From CADEDV01 sp048498035 (GTDB lineage Bacteria; Bacteroidota; Bacteroidia; Chitinophagales; Chitinophagaceae): a stretch of 64,000 nt of DNA. The stretch is from positions 290,131-354,130 of the forward strand of contig JBEHYT010000001.1 in NCBI GenBank assembly GCA_048498035.1, read 5' to 3'. The notes under the pieces are model-generated. The model had not been told where the DNA came from. It saw only the letters and a list, made by a program, of their open reading frames with translations, and made no database searches. A program made the position numbers and the translations under genes. Positions 14,833 through 24,209 of this stretch are shown one piece after another; the stretch's first letter is position 1; each line of letters begins with the position of its first letter.

Positions 14833-16794
14833 TTACAACCGGAATTGTACTCCCGTCATGAAATTAAATCGTTTGGAATTGTAACCCAGTATGTCCACGT
14901 ATTTTTTATCCAGGATGTTCTGCAGGTTCAGGAACAAATTAAAGCCATGTCCCATCCGGTATTCCGTGTACACATTTACAAGTGTATAAGCTTTTAATGC
15001 TTGCGGCGCGCCGGCATACACATATTCATCGCGCTTGCTAACAGTATGACTTTGCACACTGATATACCAACTCTTTGTAGCCTGTACACCCAACTGCAGG
15101 TTCAACGCATGTTTTGGAATGCGATAGAGATTAAAATAGCTCGTATCTTTTCCAATCTCCACCCCGGTATTATCAAGACCGGATTTGATCCTGCCATCTG
15201 TATACGTATAATTTCCGCTGAAGTTCAACTTTCCTGTAGTATAACCAAGCTCCAGCTCAATGCCGTAATTCGATTGCTTGTTTACATTGGCGTAACTGCC
15301 TATGTAAGTGGAAGGATCATACACGTAGGTAATTGCATCCGTACTATGGCGGTAAAAACCAGTTGCGCGACCATGAAAACCACCCGCGGGGAGCAATTCC
15401 AGTCCCGCCTCAGCTACCAGGCTTTGCTCCGGCTTCAGGTCAATATTGCCGGAAGAGGGATCAAACAGTTGATAAAGCGTAGGCGTTTTAAATGCAGAAT
15501 AAAAGTTGGCAAACAATTTAACGCGCTGCTGTATGCGATACGAAGGATTCAGCGTTGCCGTTAGGTTGCTTCCATATTCCGAATGGAAATTAAGCCGCGC
15601 ACCAGCCTCCATCGAGAACCGGTTTTTGGAATAGACCAGTGAACCATAAGGGCTGAATTGCGACATCTTTTTTCCATCTATGGACGTCAAATAAATTGAA
15701 GGACTGGTAGTGTAAGGCGGAGAAGCCGGACTCTGGCTTTCATAATACTGATCGGTGTTGTTGTACCGGTAATCGGCACCTGCCAGGAGTTCCCAGTTAG
15801 TCCATTTCCAGTTGTTATACAATTCTGCAAAATGCGAACGTCCTATATAATCAGCTTTTGACCAGTCGGTGTATGGACTGCTTTTATATACAGAGTCGTC
15901 AAAATAATAACGCTGCACGTAATTGAAATTGTAATTGATATGCAGCGCGCCCTGGCGATGCGTATAAACCATTCCCAGTCCCGGCCGCAGGTTTTTATTA
16001 TTAACGGTATAATCTTTTTCATCCGTAAAACCAGCCGCGTCCAGGTCGGTGCGATACTGGGAATAAGCAATGCTTAGCCAAAGTTGTACAGCTTTGTTTG
16101 CCTGCAGCGAGAAGCGTGAATCGATACTGTGCTGATTAAATCCGTCTTTATCAAAATCTCCCGTACCGGATGCATCGGTGGCGGCTGAAAAACCCACACT
16201 GTTGATATGGTTGTAGTTAATGGTATAGCCCAGTTTTTGCAACCGGCCATTGATTCCCGCCTGTTGCTGAAAAGTGCCATAGCTGCCGCCACTTACAGCA
16301 CCCTGCAGGTTTATTTTTCCTGCTTCGGGCTTACGCATAATGATATTGATAACACCGGCCACTGCATCGGATCCATACAGCGTGCTTTGTCCACCCTTCA
16401 GTATCTCAATGCGCTCTACCTGTGTTAGCGGAAGAAGATTAATGTCGAAGTAGTTGGTAATTACAGAAGGATCATTCACGGGAATCCCGTCTACCAGGAT
16501 CAGTACATTTCCCGCCGAAGCGCCGCGGATGCTCACGGTATTATTAGTACCCAGCACATTGTTGGCGCCAATGATAGTGGTGCCGGCAACCATGTTCAAC
16601 AGTTCATTCAGCGTTTTACCGCTGTTTTGTTCAATTTCCCGGCGGTTGATCACGGTGATCACTTTCCCGGTTTCACTTTGTTTTTGGGGATACTTGTTGG
16701 CGGTTACCACCACTTCATCCAATGCAGTACTGTCCTGGGCCTGTAGCTGGCTTGCAATAAGCAGCGCAGCCACGACAAAAAAACGTTTCTTCAT
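14833..16794 (-). CDS. BtuB-like TonB-dependent receptor (probable cobalamin uptake)
   Basis: 653 residues: signal peptide 1-20, plug domain from about 25-150 (LDEVVVTANKYPQKQSETGK, VSIRGASAGNVLILVDGIPV, IEILKGGQSTLYGSDAVAGV), then a 22-strand-type barrel ending in FMTGVQFRL. The plug is close in style to BtuB/CirA receptors. A cobalamin riboswitch lies directly upstream, so the substrate is most likely B12 or a related corrinoid, carried across the outer membrane with TonB-ExbBD energy. It is the first gene of an operon with the CWC protein and an esterase. No btuCDF genes are in the window. Confidence 0.85.
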   Translation of the reverse strand: MKKRFFVVAALLIASQLQAQDSTALDEVVVTANKYPQKQSETGKVITVINRREIEQNSGKTLNELLNMVAGTTIIGANNVLGTNNTVSIRGASAGNVLILVDGIPVNDPSVITNYFDINLLPLTQVERIEILKGGQSTLYGSDAVAGVINIIMRKPEAGKINLQGAVSGGSYGTFQQQAGINGRLQKLGYTINYNHINSVGFSAATDASGTGDFDKDGFNQHSIDSRFSLQANKAVQLWLSIAYSQYRTDLDAAGFTDEKDYTVNNKNLRPGLGMVYTHRQGALHINYNFNYVQRYYFDDSVYKSSPYTDWSKADYIGRSHFAELYNNWKWTNWELLAGADYRYNNTDQYYESQSPASPPYTTSPSIYLTSIDGKKMSQFSPYGSLVYSKNRFSMEAGARLNFHSEYGSNLTATLNPSYRIQQRVKLFANFYSAFKTPTLYQLFDPSSGNIDLKPEQSLVAEAGLELLPAGGFHGRATGFYRHSTDAITYVYDPSTYIGSYANVNKQSNYGIELELGYTTGKLNFSGNYTYTDGRIKSGLDNTGVEIGKDTSYFNLYRIPKHALNLQLGVQATKSWYISVQSHTVSKRDEYVYAGAPQALKAYTLVNVYTEYRMGHGFNLFLNLQNILDKKYVDILGYNSKRFNFMTGVQFRL

Positions 16795-16910
16795 AAACAG
16801 AAGGTTTTGTTGTGACTGCTTCCGGAATTAAAAAAGAATAAAAAATATAAATGTCGGTAGACCTTTACATTTTCTGCCTTTCACCCGAAAGCGGAATGTT
16901 GTTAAGTGAA

Positions 16911-17078
16911 CAGGCAGGTCTTCTGGCTGGCCCAACCCGGAAACCTTCCCATTCGCCCTGGCGAATAGTGGTGTTTAATCCGGATCGTTAGTAAAGGGCT
17001 TTACAGCTACGGGGATAGCGCCGGGATTACACCGGACTTCCCTTTTAACCCCGCAATGCGGGGACCTGAACGGGGCGA
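16911..17078 (-). promoter_or_regulatory. Cobalamin (B12) riboswitch
   Basis: Read on the minus strand, the conserved elements appear in order: AAAAGGGAAGTCCGGTG, ATCCCGGCGCTATCCCCGTA, AGCTGTAAAGCCC, then GCCAGGGCGAATGGGAAGG, and GCCAGCCAGAAGACCTGCCT at the end. These are the cobalamin-aptamer blocks, including the B12 box. A GC-rich CCCCGCATTGCGGGG hairpin lies at the 5' side. About 115 nt separate it from the ATG of the BtuB-like receptor, which it should switch off when B12 is plentiful. Confidence 0.9.
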
Positions 17079-17213
17079 AGATAGTTGATAGCCGGGAGAT
17101 GACAAGCAGGCGGACGGTAGCGATCTTCTTTGGGGTCTTGTTCGTCGATACAAAAGGGTGAAGTGCCGATACCCTGCAACCGTTTACTTTTATGTAACTT
17201 CCTTTGCCTGGTA

Positions 17214-18308
17214 ATGAAAGCGAAATTATTTACAGTAGCAACACACCTGGCCGGCTGGGTTCTCTTTCTCAGCCTGCCGGTTTTATTTGCAATGGGAATG
17301 GGCAATGGCATGAGCAAAACCCATATCCTTGTCGCTCCTTCTACGTGGCTGTTTTTTCTCACTTATGTCATTTTGTTTTATGTTAATGTTTACCTGTTGT
17401 TACCCCGGTTGTTTAACCGGAAGCGATTTGCGTTTTATGCGGCAGCAATTCTGATGTTGTTCGCAGCTGTATTTTTCCTGCGGCCTTATGACAGGATGAT
17501 TCATACGGTACAACCGGAACAGCATGCGCGGCAATTGCCGCCTCCCCAGCGCAATGGGGAACCACGGCAGCCACCACCGCCACCGCGGCACGCGAAAGGC
17601 GAGGAAGAGAGAGGCCCCCGGCTGGACGTAATTAGTATTTTCCTGTTTCTGTTAGTGATCGCACTGGGTATTACCATGCATATCAGCTATCGCCTTCGTA
17701 CAACGGAAAAGCGGGCCGTGCAGGCAGAAGCCGGGAAGGCCCAGGCAGAGCTGTCTTTTTTAAAAGCACAGATCAACCCGCATTTTTTGTTCAACACCCT
17801 GAACAATATCTATTCGATGGCCATGATGAAGAATGAAAACACCGCGGGGAGCATCCTGCGCCTCTCAAACATCATGCGTTACGTAACGGATGAGGCGCGT
17901 GCTGCATTTGTACCATTGAAGAGTGAGCTTGATTGTGTACGGGATTATATACTGTTGCAGGAATTGCGGTTGGGCGACAAAACAAAAGTGGAGTGGGAGG
18001 TAGCGGGAGAAATAACCGGGTATCGTATAGCGCCGCTGCTCCTGCTGTCCTTTGTAGAAAATGTATTCAAATACGGCGTCAGCAATCATGAGGCATCCGT
18101 GATACAGGTTAGTGTGCAAACAATGGCCAATGCCATCCGGTTTAAATGCCGCAACCGCGTCTTTGAGAACCGGGCTCAAACCGGTAGCACCGGGATTGGA
18201 ATTGCCAATTCGCGGCAACGACTGGACCTATTGTATCCAGGTAAGCACACCCTGGTTATAAAAGAAGAAAATGGGTATTTTACAGTTGAGCTCCTGCTTC
18301 AATCCTGA
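17214..18308 (+). CDS. LytS-type sensor histidine kinase
   Basis: 364 residues from the ATG at 17214, which starts right at the first membrane segment. Four membrane segments (about residues 7-27, 35-60, 67-85, 140-158) are followed by a short coiled coil (TTEKRAVQAEAGKAQAEL). The His_kinase domain has the phosphoacceptor block AQINPHFLFNTLNNIYSM and a C-terminal ATPase part ending TGIGIANSRQRLDLLYPG. Between segments 3 and 4 is a proline-rich, charged loop (LPPPQRNGEPRQPPPPP). It phosphorylates the LytTR regulator encoded immediately downstream. The signal is unknown. Confidence 0.88.
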   Translation: MKAKLFTVATHLAGWVLFLSLPVLFAMGMGNGMSKTHILVAPSTWLFFLTYVILFYVNVYLLLPRLFNRKRFAFYAAAILMLFAAVFFLRPYDRMIHTVQPEQHARQLPPPQRNGEPRQPPPPPRHAKGEEERGPRLDVISIFLFLLVIALGITMHISYRLRTTEKRAVQAEAGKAQAELSFLKAQINPHFLFNTLNNIYSMAMMKNENTAGSILRLSNIMRYVTDEARAAFVPLKSELDCVRDYILLQELRLGDKTKVEWEVAGEITGYRIAPLLLLSFVENVFKYGVSNHEASVIQVSVQTMANAIRFKCRNRVFENRAQTGSTGIGIANSRQRLDLLYPGKHTLVIKEENGYFTVELLLQS

Positions 18309-19004
18309 ATGTATATGACCTCTATCCGTTGTGTAATTATTGATGATGAACCTTTTGCCGTGGAATTACTCCGGGGATACCTCCTGGCAACAAACGGGGT
18401 AACATTACAGGCAGCATTTACGGATGCAGTTGCGGCCATTGAATTTCTGAAACGGGAAACAACGGATTTGTTATTTGTAGACATCCATATGCCTGATGTC
18501 AACGGGTTGGAACTGGTACGAAGTTTGCGCGAGCCACCCCTGGTTATTTTTACCACAGCGCACCGTGAATTTGGATTTGAAGGATTTGAGCTGGATGCGG
18601 TAGACTACCTGCTGAAACCCATTTCCCTGGAGCGTTTTTCACGGGCCGTGGAAAAGGTAAAAGAAAGCTTTTCAAACCGGAAGGGAACACCTGGAGAGCA
18701 CCTGGTGGTTTATTCCGAATACAGGATGGTACGCGTAAACCTGGCCGACATAGAGTACATCGAAAGCCTGGAAGATTATATCCGTATTCATCTTGTTTCC
18801 GGTAAATCCATTATGACATTGATGACGCTAAAAGGTGTGCTTGAAAAATTGCCAGGGCGGCAGTTTCAGCGAATTCACCGCAGCTATATCATCCGTACAG
18901 CATGTGTTCAGTCGATCCTGAACCGGAAGATAACACTCCAATCCGGTGTTCAGCTCCCGGTAAGTGATAGTTATGCCGGCTTTATCCGCGAATGGAAAAA
19001 ATGA
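18309..19004 (+). CDS. LytTR-family response regulator
   Basis: 231 residues. Receiver domain with acidic pair Asp12-Asp13 (CVIIDDEP), phosphorylation site Asp58 (LLFVDIHMPDVNG) and the lysine of DYLLKPI. A LytTR DNA-binding domain covers about 130-231 (EYIESLEDYIRIHL, FQRIHRSYIIR). The ATG follows the kinase stop with no gap (TGAATG); a second ATG six bases later is equally possible. The two genes form a standard two-component operon. The target may be the outer-membrane gene downstream at 19198, which is inference. Confidence 0.9.
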   Translation: MYMTSIRCVIIDDEPFAVELLRGYLLATNGVTLQAAFTDAVAAIEFLKRETTDLLFVDIHMPDVNGLELVRSLREPPLVIFTTAHREFGFEGFELDAVDYLLKPISLERFSRAVEKVKESFSNRKGTPGEHLVVYSEYRMVRVNLADIEYIESLEDYIRIHLVSGKSIMTLMTLKGVLEKLPGRQFQRIHRSYIIRTACVQSILNRKITLQSGVQLPVSDSYAGFIREWKK

Positions 19005-19197
19005 CGGCTGCCGCCAGCACATATCGGTCACTATATATTCAAAACAATTTAACAGGCGTTATATACGTTCGCTGATTTTTTTTCGTTGTAGTAATACAGC
19101 TTTAGCACTCTCCACTAATCTTATCCCATTTAATTTTTCACCTGGACTGCTGCCTCGTTAACCGGGGATAATAGTTATTCCCACAAACTACTACACC

Positions 19198-19941
19198 ATG
19201 CCTGTATACCGGCAGCTTTTGGTGGCGGTCATTGTTTGCCTGCTGCCCACCCGTTTTTTACGTGCGCAGCTCAATCATACTACCTATGAGGCAGGAATGG
19301 GCTTCAGCAGTTTTGTGTACCAGGGAGATTTAACGCCGATGCGGTTTGGCGCATTTAATACGCTGCGCTTCGGTGCTAATTTGTTTGCGAGTAAACTGCT
19401 GAGCCCTTCATTTGCCGCAAGAGTTAATCTCGCCGTTGGCGGATTGCGAGGTGACGAATCCACCTACAGTACACCGGAATACCGGCAACAGCGAAATTTT
19501 CGTTTCCGGTCGCCCGTCACAGAATTGTCAGTACAGGCGGTATGGAATCCGCTGGGAACAAATTTTGAAGACCGCGGATTTTCACCCTACTTTTTTGCAG
19601 GCGCCGGTCTGGCATTTGTACATGTGAAGCGCGATTACAGCGACTACAACGCCGATTATTTTGACCCCGTTTCTGATCTTACCGCAAAACTGGCGCTGGA
19701 TGCGGCCCATAAAACGCCGCGTGTACTTCCGGTAGCGCCAATCGGCGGTGGCATCCGGTATAATTTCAATGCACGCTGGGCGGTAAATGCCGAATCATCC
19801 TACCGGCTAACGGGCAGCGACTACCTCGACGGTTTTAGTAAAGCCGCCAATCCCAACCGGAATGACCATTACCATACCATCACAATCGGCGTTATTTATC
19901 GCATTGGCAAAAAGAATTTACTCGCCTGTCCAACATTCTAA
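19198..19941 (+). CDS. Outer-membrane beta-barrel protein (DUF6089-like)
   Basis: 247 residues with a signal peptide (about 1-24, ending FLRAQ) and alternating amphipathic strands of an 8-stranded-type barrel: YEAGMGFSSFVYQGDL, LRFGANLFASKLL, SPYFFAGAGLAFVHVK, APIGGGIRYNFNARWAVNAE, ending HTITIGVIYRIGKKN. This matches the DUF6089/PorT-like outer-membrane proteins of Bacteroidota. Role unknown. About 100 bp downstream a 10-bp hairpin (20040-20049/20060-20069) may end the transcript, although it lacks a T-run. Confidence 0.75.
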   Translation: MPVYRQLLVAVIVCLLPTRFLRAQLNHTTYEAGMGFSSFVYQGDLTPMRFGAFNTLRFGANLFASKLLSPSFAARVNLAVGGLRGDESTYSTPEYRQQRNFRFRSPVTELSVQAVWNPLGTNFEDRGFSPYFFAGAGLAFVHVKRDYSDYNADYFDPVSDLTAKLALDAAHKTPRVLPVAPIGGGIRYNFNARWAVNAESSYRLTGSDYLDGFSKAANPNRNDHYHTITIGVIYRIGKKNLLACPTF

Positions 19942-20178
19942 TAAGGGTTGACCGACACATAATTCCCGATCAACGACTCTTTTCAATTTTTTTCAAGGAA
20001 CTGCCGTTAGCATTATGGTTAGTGGTAGATGGTGTAAATGAATGGGTCCTGTTTTCACGGGATCCATTCTCTTAAAAAAATGCAAAAATGATTCATCGGC
20101 ACATTTGTGTCATTGGTCTATCAAAATTGCAACCCATCTACCAACCATCGAATTTTAAACTAACAAAAATGCAGGACT

Positions 20179-20931
20179 ATGGAACAACAAATTCAGAAAG
20201 AAAACAGCCGTAAACATTTTTTGCGCAACATGCTGATTGGCGCCACTTCTGTACCCGCCATTCTTGCTGCTTGTAAAAAGTCAACCGAAGACACCACTGG
20301 TAGTTCAGGCGGCAGTAGTTCGGGCAGTTGCACACTGGCACCCACGGAAACAGCCGGGCCTTTTCCCACGCATACACCTTCATCGCTTGTCCGCTCAGAC
20401 ATACGGGACGACCGCACGGGCGTGGCACTGGCGGTGACACTCACAATTAAAAATCAAAACAACAGTTGCGCCGCGTTATCGGGCGTAATTGTTGACATCT
20501 GGCATTGCGATAAAGATGGTAATTACTCAGAATACGGCGGTTCGGCTATGCAGGCCACAGACTACACTGCTGTTCATTTTTTGAGAGGCCGGCAAACTAC
20601 TGACGCCAACGGGCAGGTAAAATTTACTACCATTTTCCCCGGCTGGTACAGTGGTCGTGCCACCCATATCCATGTGCATGTGTACACCACTGGCGGTACA
20701 TCCCTAATGATTACCCAAATCGCCTTCCCTGAGGGCAGCAGCAGCGCAGTTGCAACCGTGAATGGAAGTGGTGGGACTGCCTACGGATACACGAAGGGAA
20801 TGACAGGGTACACATACAATGCATCCGATAATGTTTTTTCTGATGATACGGCCGGAGTGGAGATTGCCACCGTATCCGGAAGTTTGTCGGCTGGCTATAG
20901 CCTGACACATGCTATAACTGTTTCCGCCTGA
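20179..20931 (+). CDS. Exported intradiol ring-cleavage dioxygenase-like protein
   Basis: 250 residues. The N-terminus (HFLRNMLIGATSVPAILAAC) looks like a lipoprotein or Tat-like leader with a cysteine near residue 32, so the protein is probably outside the cytoplasm. The catalytic domain has the intradiol dioxygenase order: APTETAGPFPTH, VIVDIWHCDKDGNYSEY (first Fe ligand Tyr region), GWYSGRATHIHVHVY (Tyr and His iron ligands in RATHIHV). Cytoplasmic relatives open catechol or protocatechuate rings; exported relatives act on unknown, possibly polymeric, aromatics. A Ser/Gly-rich linker (SSGGSSSGS) precedes the domain. Two small unassigned genes follow directly. Confidence 0.82.
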   Translation: MEQQIQKENSRKHFLRNMLIGATSVPAILAACKKSTEDTTGSSGGSSSGSCTLAPTETAGPFPTHTPSSLVRSDIRDDRTGVALAVTLTIKNQNNSCAALSGVIVDIWHCDKDGNYSEYGGSAMQATDYTAVHFLRGRQTTDANGQVKFTTIFPGWYSGRATHIHVHVYTTGGTSLMITQIAFPEGSSSAVATVNGSGGTAYGYTKGMTGYTYNASDNVFSDDTAGVEIATVSGSLSAGYSLTHAITVSA

Positions 20932-20932
20932 T

Positions 20933-21436
20933 ATGCAGTTAAAACGCGTACGATTTTGTTATCGAAAGATTATCCGTAATACGGATGCATCCGGCTGGGA
21001 ACGCCTTGTGTGGGAAAGTAGCCTGGCAGAATATCGTATTCAGCTGCAATTGTATGATACCAGAAAGCAGTTTACGCTTTTTTCGGAACTGCTAAACGCA
21101 AATCCATCGGCAAATCAGCTTCATTTTTTAGTTTGTAGCGCAATTACCGGTTACCTAAAACAGCTGAACGAAAAGATCCCTGATATCCAGGATGTCCTCG
21201 GAATCCGTTTTATGAAGTTTTCAAATTACCGTTTCGAGATCATTGAATCGTCGCGTAGTGATCCTTCCATGCATTGTGTAGCCGTTTCATTTTTCAGTAT
21301 CGCTTATGATTGGTTGGAAACGATTGGCGACAAGCTTCTTCTTTCAACGCCTCCGGAAGTAACAACCGCTTCCAGGGAAACGCGTTTGTTCCAAATGCCG
21401 CCATTCACCAGTATTTTTTCAATTGAATACACATGA
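20933..21436 (+). CDS. Hypothetical protein downstream of the dioxygenase
   Basis: 167 residues, no signal peptide and no family I recognise. Mixed alpha/beta composition with several aromatic and Cys residues (RVRFCYRKIIRN, LNANPSANQLHFLVCSAITGYL). It starts 1 bp after the dioxygenase stop and overlaps the next gene by 4 bp (ATGA), so the three are co-transcribed. The spacing suggests a shared pathway, but no activity can be assigned. Confidence 0.6.
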   Translation: MQLKRVRFCYRKIIRNTDASGWERLVWESSLAEYRIQLQLYDTRKQFTLFSELLNANPSANQLHFLVCSAITGYLKQLNEKIPDIQDVLGIRFMKFSNYRFEIIESSRSDPSMHCVAVSFFSIAYDWLETIGDKLLLSTPPEVTTASRETRLFQMPPFTSIFSIEYT

Positions 21437-22083
21437 AACCAAATTCAGCCACTATTTTTCTTGCTGAGCAACGCGGCATCGTTGAACAACAAGAGGCCAC
21501 CGTGTTTAAACCTTATGCTGAACGCATTCCGGCTTGCCTCGACAACCTATCGTTATTTGAAGATATAATCCTGGCCGGTGGAGGCAGCTATATAGCTGAA
21601 GTCAGTTGGACCGGCTGGCTGATGTTGCTGCCTGTAGCTGGTGCCGTGCGGTTGGCCGGCAATGACATGGTGGTAGCCGGCCAGGTTTTTTGGTTGCCGG
21701 TTCAAAAAGGGCAGGCTGTTCACATTCGAAATCCGTTTTCCGAAGGAAATATAAATATTGTGCTGGCAGGCTTCGCAGAACAAACAGGCCGGGAGCCGCT
21801 TTTGCTTACATTCCCAATCAATGACCAGCCCGGTCAGTTGATACCTGTTTCCGCCGGCTTGTCCGGCGCCCGCATTTTCATTGGCAAATTCCAGGGAAGG
21901 GAAGAAGGGAGACTGGATTTGCGAAAAGAAAAAGGCTTGTTTGTTACTGTGCTAACAGGTGTATTTGAAGTGGCCGGTCGCCTGCTGCACGAACGTGACG
22001 CACTTGCCGTTTGGGACTGCGAAGCCATTGAGCTGGAAGCGCTCAGTAACCAGGCGCTGGTACTTTGCGTGCAAATGCTTTAG
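21433..22083 (+). CDS. Cupin/pirin-like protein
   Basis: 216 residues with two beta-rich halves typical of bicupins related to pirin/YhhW. The N-terminal half carries ILAGGGSYIAEVSWTGWLML and VVAGQVFWLPVQKGQAV. The C-terminal half, RIFIGKFQGREEGRLDL then FVTVLTGVFEVAGRLLHERD and AIELEALSNQALVLCV, resembles the pirin C-terminal domain. No clear metal-binding His cluster is seen, so an enzymatic role is doubtful. Its 3' end overlaps the convergent TonB receptor gene by 4 bp. Confidence 0.55.
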   Translation: MKPNSATIFLAEQRGIVEQQEATVFKPYAERIPACLDNLSLFEDIILAGGGSYIAEVSWTGWLMLLPVAGAVRLAGNDMVVAGQVFWLPVQKGQAVHIRNPFSEGNINIVLAGFAEQTGREPLLLTFPINDQPGQLIPVSAGLSGARIFIGKFQGREEGRLDLRKEKGLFVTVLTGVFEVAGRLLHERDALAVWDCEAIELEALSNQALVLCVQML

Positions 22084-24152
22084 GGCTTTCGTTGCAGCCA
22101 TTGCAATGCTAGTCCAACGTAGAAATTACGGCCGGCTGCCGCATTATAATACCGTCCGCCGGCTGCGTTGATATCATTTCCCAGGCTATAAGTTGCATCG
22201 AACAGGTTATCGGCTCCGCCGAAAATGTTAAGCACCCAGGTTTTGGCGAGCGCTCGTTTCCATCCCAATTTTGCACCCAACAGGTGGTAGGGCGAAGCAA
22301 ATGTTGTATTGGCATCATCGAGAGCAACGGGGTCGCTATAGAAATAAGTAATGTTCAGGTACAACCCGGTGCGCATGGCAAGATCAGCACCGGCGGCCAC
22401 CGTATTTTTAGCAACTGAAGGAAGTTGGTTGGTAGAGTAATCGGAGGCACCCTGTTTGAAATCATGATAATGAAAATCATTCAGCGTATAGCTTAGCCAG
22501 GCTGTAAGATTAGTCAATGTGCCGTGTTGCTTCCTGATTACTATCCAGTTTGCTTGGCCCTCCAGGCCCCGCTGCCGTGTAGATCCTGCATTGGTGAAAT
22601 AATCGGCATTGCTCGCATCCTTGCGCTGTACGATCGCATTTTTAAGTTGATAGGAAAAAGCATTTATCTCCAGGTACAGCCGGCTTTTCAACAAACTACT
22701 TTTTAGTCCCAGCTCGTAATTAACCCCGTGCTCTGCCTCCAATCCTGTGCTGATGACACTTGTGGAAGGCAATACTTCAGACACCGTGGGTGGTGAAAAT
22801 CCTCTTGCAATGCTACCATACAGCCAAACAGTTTGATAGATTCTTTTGGACACAGCAATCCGAGGCGCCCATTCACTATTATAACTGCGTTTTACCGGTG
22901 TAAATCCAGGTACAGAAAGTCGGGTAATCGTAATGGACGACCGGTTAATACTAACTCCCCCGGATATGTTCAGGTCGCGGTTCATCCGCACATCTGCCTG
23001 CACAAAGCCGGAATAGATTGAATTGTTGATATCGTCGTCGGTTTGGATGGCGCCAGGATTTCCGTTTGTGTTGGTAAATGTTTTTGTATTAAAAAAGCCT
23101 TTCTGGCCTTCGCCACCGGCAAGCAACTGCAGCGTTGCGGCAGAAAATGTATGCTCCCATTTAAAAACCGTGCGGCCGCCAAAATGCGGTTCCATACGAC
23201 GCTCATAATTCCGGAACGTTGGATTTTTGATCTGGGAAAAAGCGCCGTACAACGTGGTGGTATTTTGAAAATGATCGTTGAAGTGATAGTCGTTGCTGAT
23301 ACCAGCCAGGAATGTTTTTTGAAAAATGGCAGCCTTTGCCTGCTCTGCACTTGGAAATGCACCGGCGGCCGGCCTTGCGCCACGCGGGTTATTTTTATAT
23401 TCGGTGGCTGTCAGCGCCCCCGGTGTTTGATAATAAAGATCACCGTATAATACAGACGCCTGCAATTCCTGCTTTTCGCTGGCCTTGATCCGCGTTTGCC
23501 AGGTGGCAACATCCCGCCGCATGGCGGTATGATCGCGATAGCCATCGCTGGATTGGTGGCTGTACCCAATACTGTTTCTGCGGTCATCTGCTCCCAGTTT
23601 TACCTGGGCATCCAGGTTTACAAGTCCGTAGCTTCCTCCAATATAGCTGGCATCCGCTCCGGGGCTCCAGTGTTCAGGTTGACCGTTGATCAATACCACG
23701 CCGCCCGTGCCTGCGCCGTACAAACTTCCCCCGGGGCCCTTGATCACTTCAATGCTGCTGAAATTGTAAAAGCTCAGTTGGTTCAGGTAAGTGCCACCAC
23801 CGGGATCAGTGAAGGGAATATTGTTCCAGTAAATTTTCACATTCCGCACGCCAAACGGGGACCGTAATGTGCTACCGCGTACGTTGAGGCGATAGCTTCC
23901 CGGCGAGCGTTCTTCCATACGTACCCCGGCTGTGGCATTAAGCGCCGCAAGAACAGAGAGATTACTGCCGCGATTTAATTCAGTGGGCCCGATATGATTT
24001 ATGCCTGCGGGTGTTTCCTTCAGTGCCCGGTTTTGCTCGTATGCTTTAATGATAACTTCTCCAAGCGTTGCGGAGGTGTCTGGGTCAGTTGCCTGGGCGG
24101 CTGCCTGCAAAACAGCAATGCTGCACGCCAGTGCGGTAATGGTTCTTTTCAT
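22080..24152 (-). CDS. TonB-dependent receptor (FecA/siderophore type)
   Basis: 690 residues from the ATG at 24152, which gives a clean signal peptide (MKRTITALACSIAVLQAAAQ); an upstream ATG would add 18 unlikely residues. Plug motifs: LGEVIIKAYEQNRALKETPA, TAGVRMEERSPGSYRLNVRG, IEVIKGPGGSLYGAGTGGVV. The barrel contains typical repeats and ends FYVGLALQWLQRKP. The extended plug with RGSTLRSPFGVRNVKIYWN is like FecA-group receptors, so an iron chelate is plausible, but no Fur box or transporter neighbour supports that directly. Confidence 0.8.
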   Translation of the reverse strand: MKRTITALACSIAVLQAAAQATDPDTSATLGEVIIKAYEQNRALKETPAGINHIGPTELNRGSNLSVLAALNATAGVRMEERSPGSYRLNVRGSTLRSPFGVRNVKIYWNNIPFTDPGGGTYLNQLSFYNFSSIEVIKGPGGSLYGAGTGGVVLINGQPEHWSPGADASYIGGSYGLVNLDAQVKLGADDRRNSIGYSHQSSDGYRDHTAMRRDVATWQTRIKASEKQELQASVLYGDLYYQTPGALTATEYKNNPRGARPAAGAFPSAEQAKAAIFQKTFLAGISNDYHFNDHFQNTTTLYGAFSQIKNPTFRNYERRMEPHFGGRTVFKWEHTFSAATLQLLAGGEGQKGFFNTKTFTNTNGNPGAIQTDDDINNSIYSGFVQADVRMNRDLNISGGVSINRSSITITRLSVPGFTPVKRSYNSEWAPRIAVSKRIYQTVWLYGSIARGFSPPTVSEVLPSTSVISTGLEAEHGVNYELGLKSSLLKSRLYLEINAFSYQLKNAIVQRKDASNADYFTNAGSTRQRGLEGQANWIVIRKQHGTLTNLTAWLSYTLNDFHYHDFKQGASDYSTNQLPSVAKNTVAAGADLAMRTGLYLNITYFYSDPVALDDANTTFASPYHLLGAKLGWKRALAKTWVLNIFGGADNLFDATYSLGNDINAAGGRYYNAAAGRNFYVGLALQWLQRKP

Positions 24153-24209
24153 AAACATTGGTGGTATCAACGCTATAAAGATAGTATGTTTTTTACCTAT
24201 CTTCAAACC

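Noticed and set aside
20040..20069. Hairpin after the DUF6089-like gene as a firm terminator
   Set aside because: Stem is good (10 bp with one G-U) but no T-run follows on the plus strand, so it is only mentioned.
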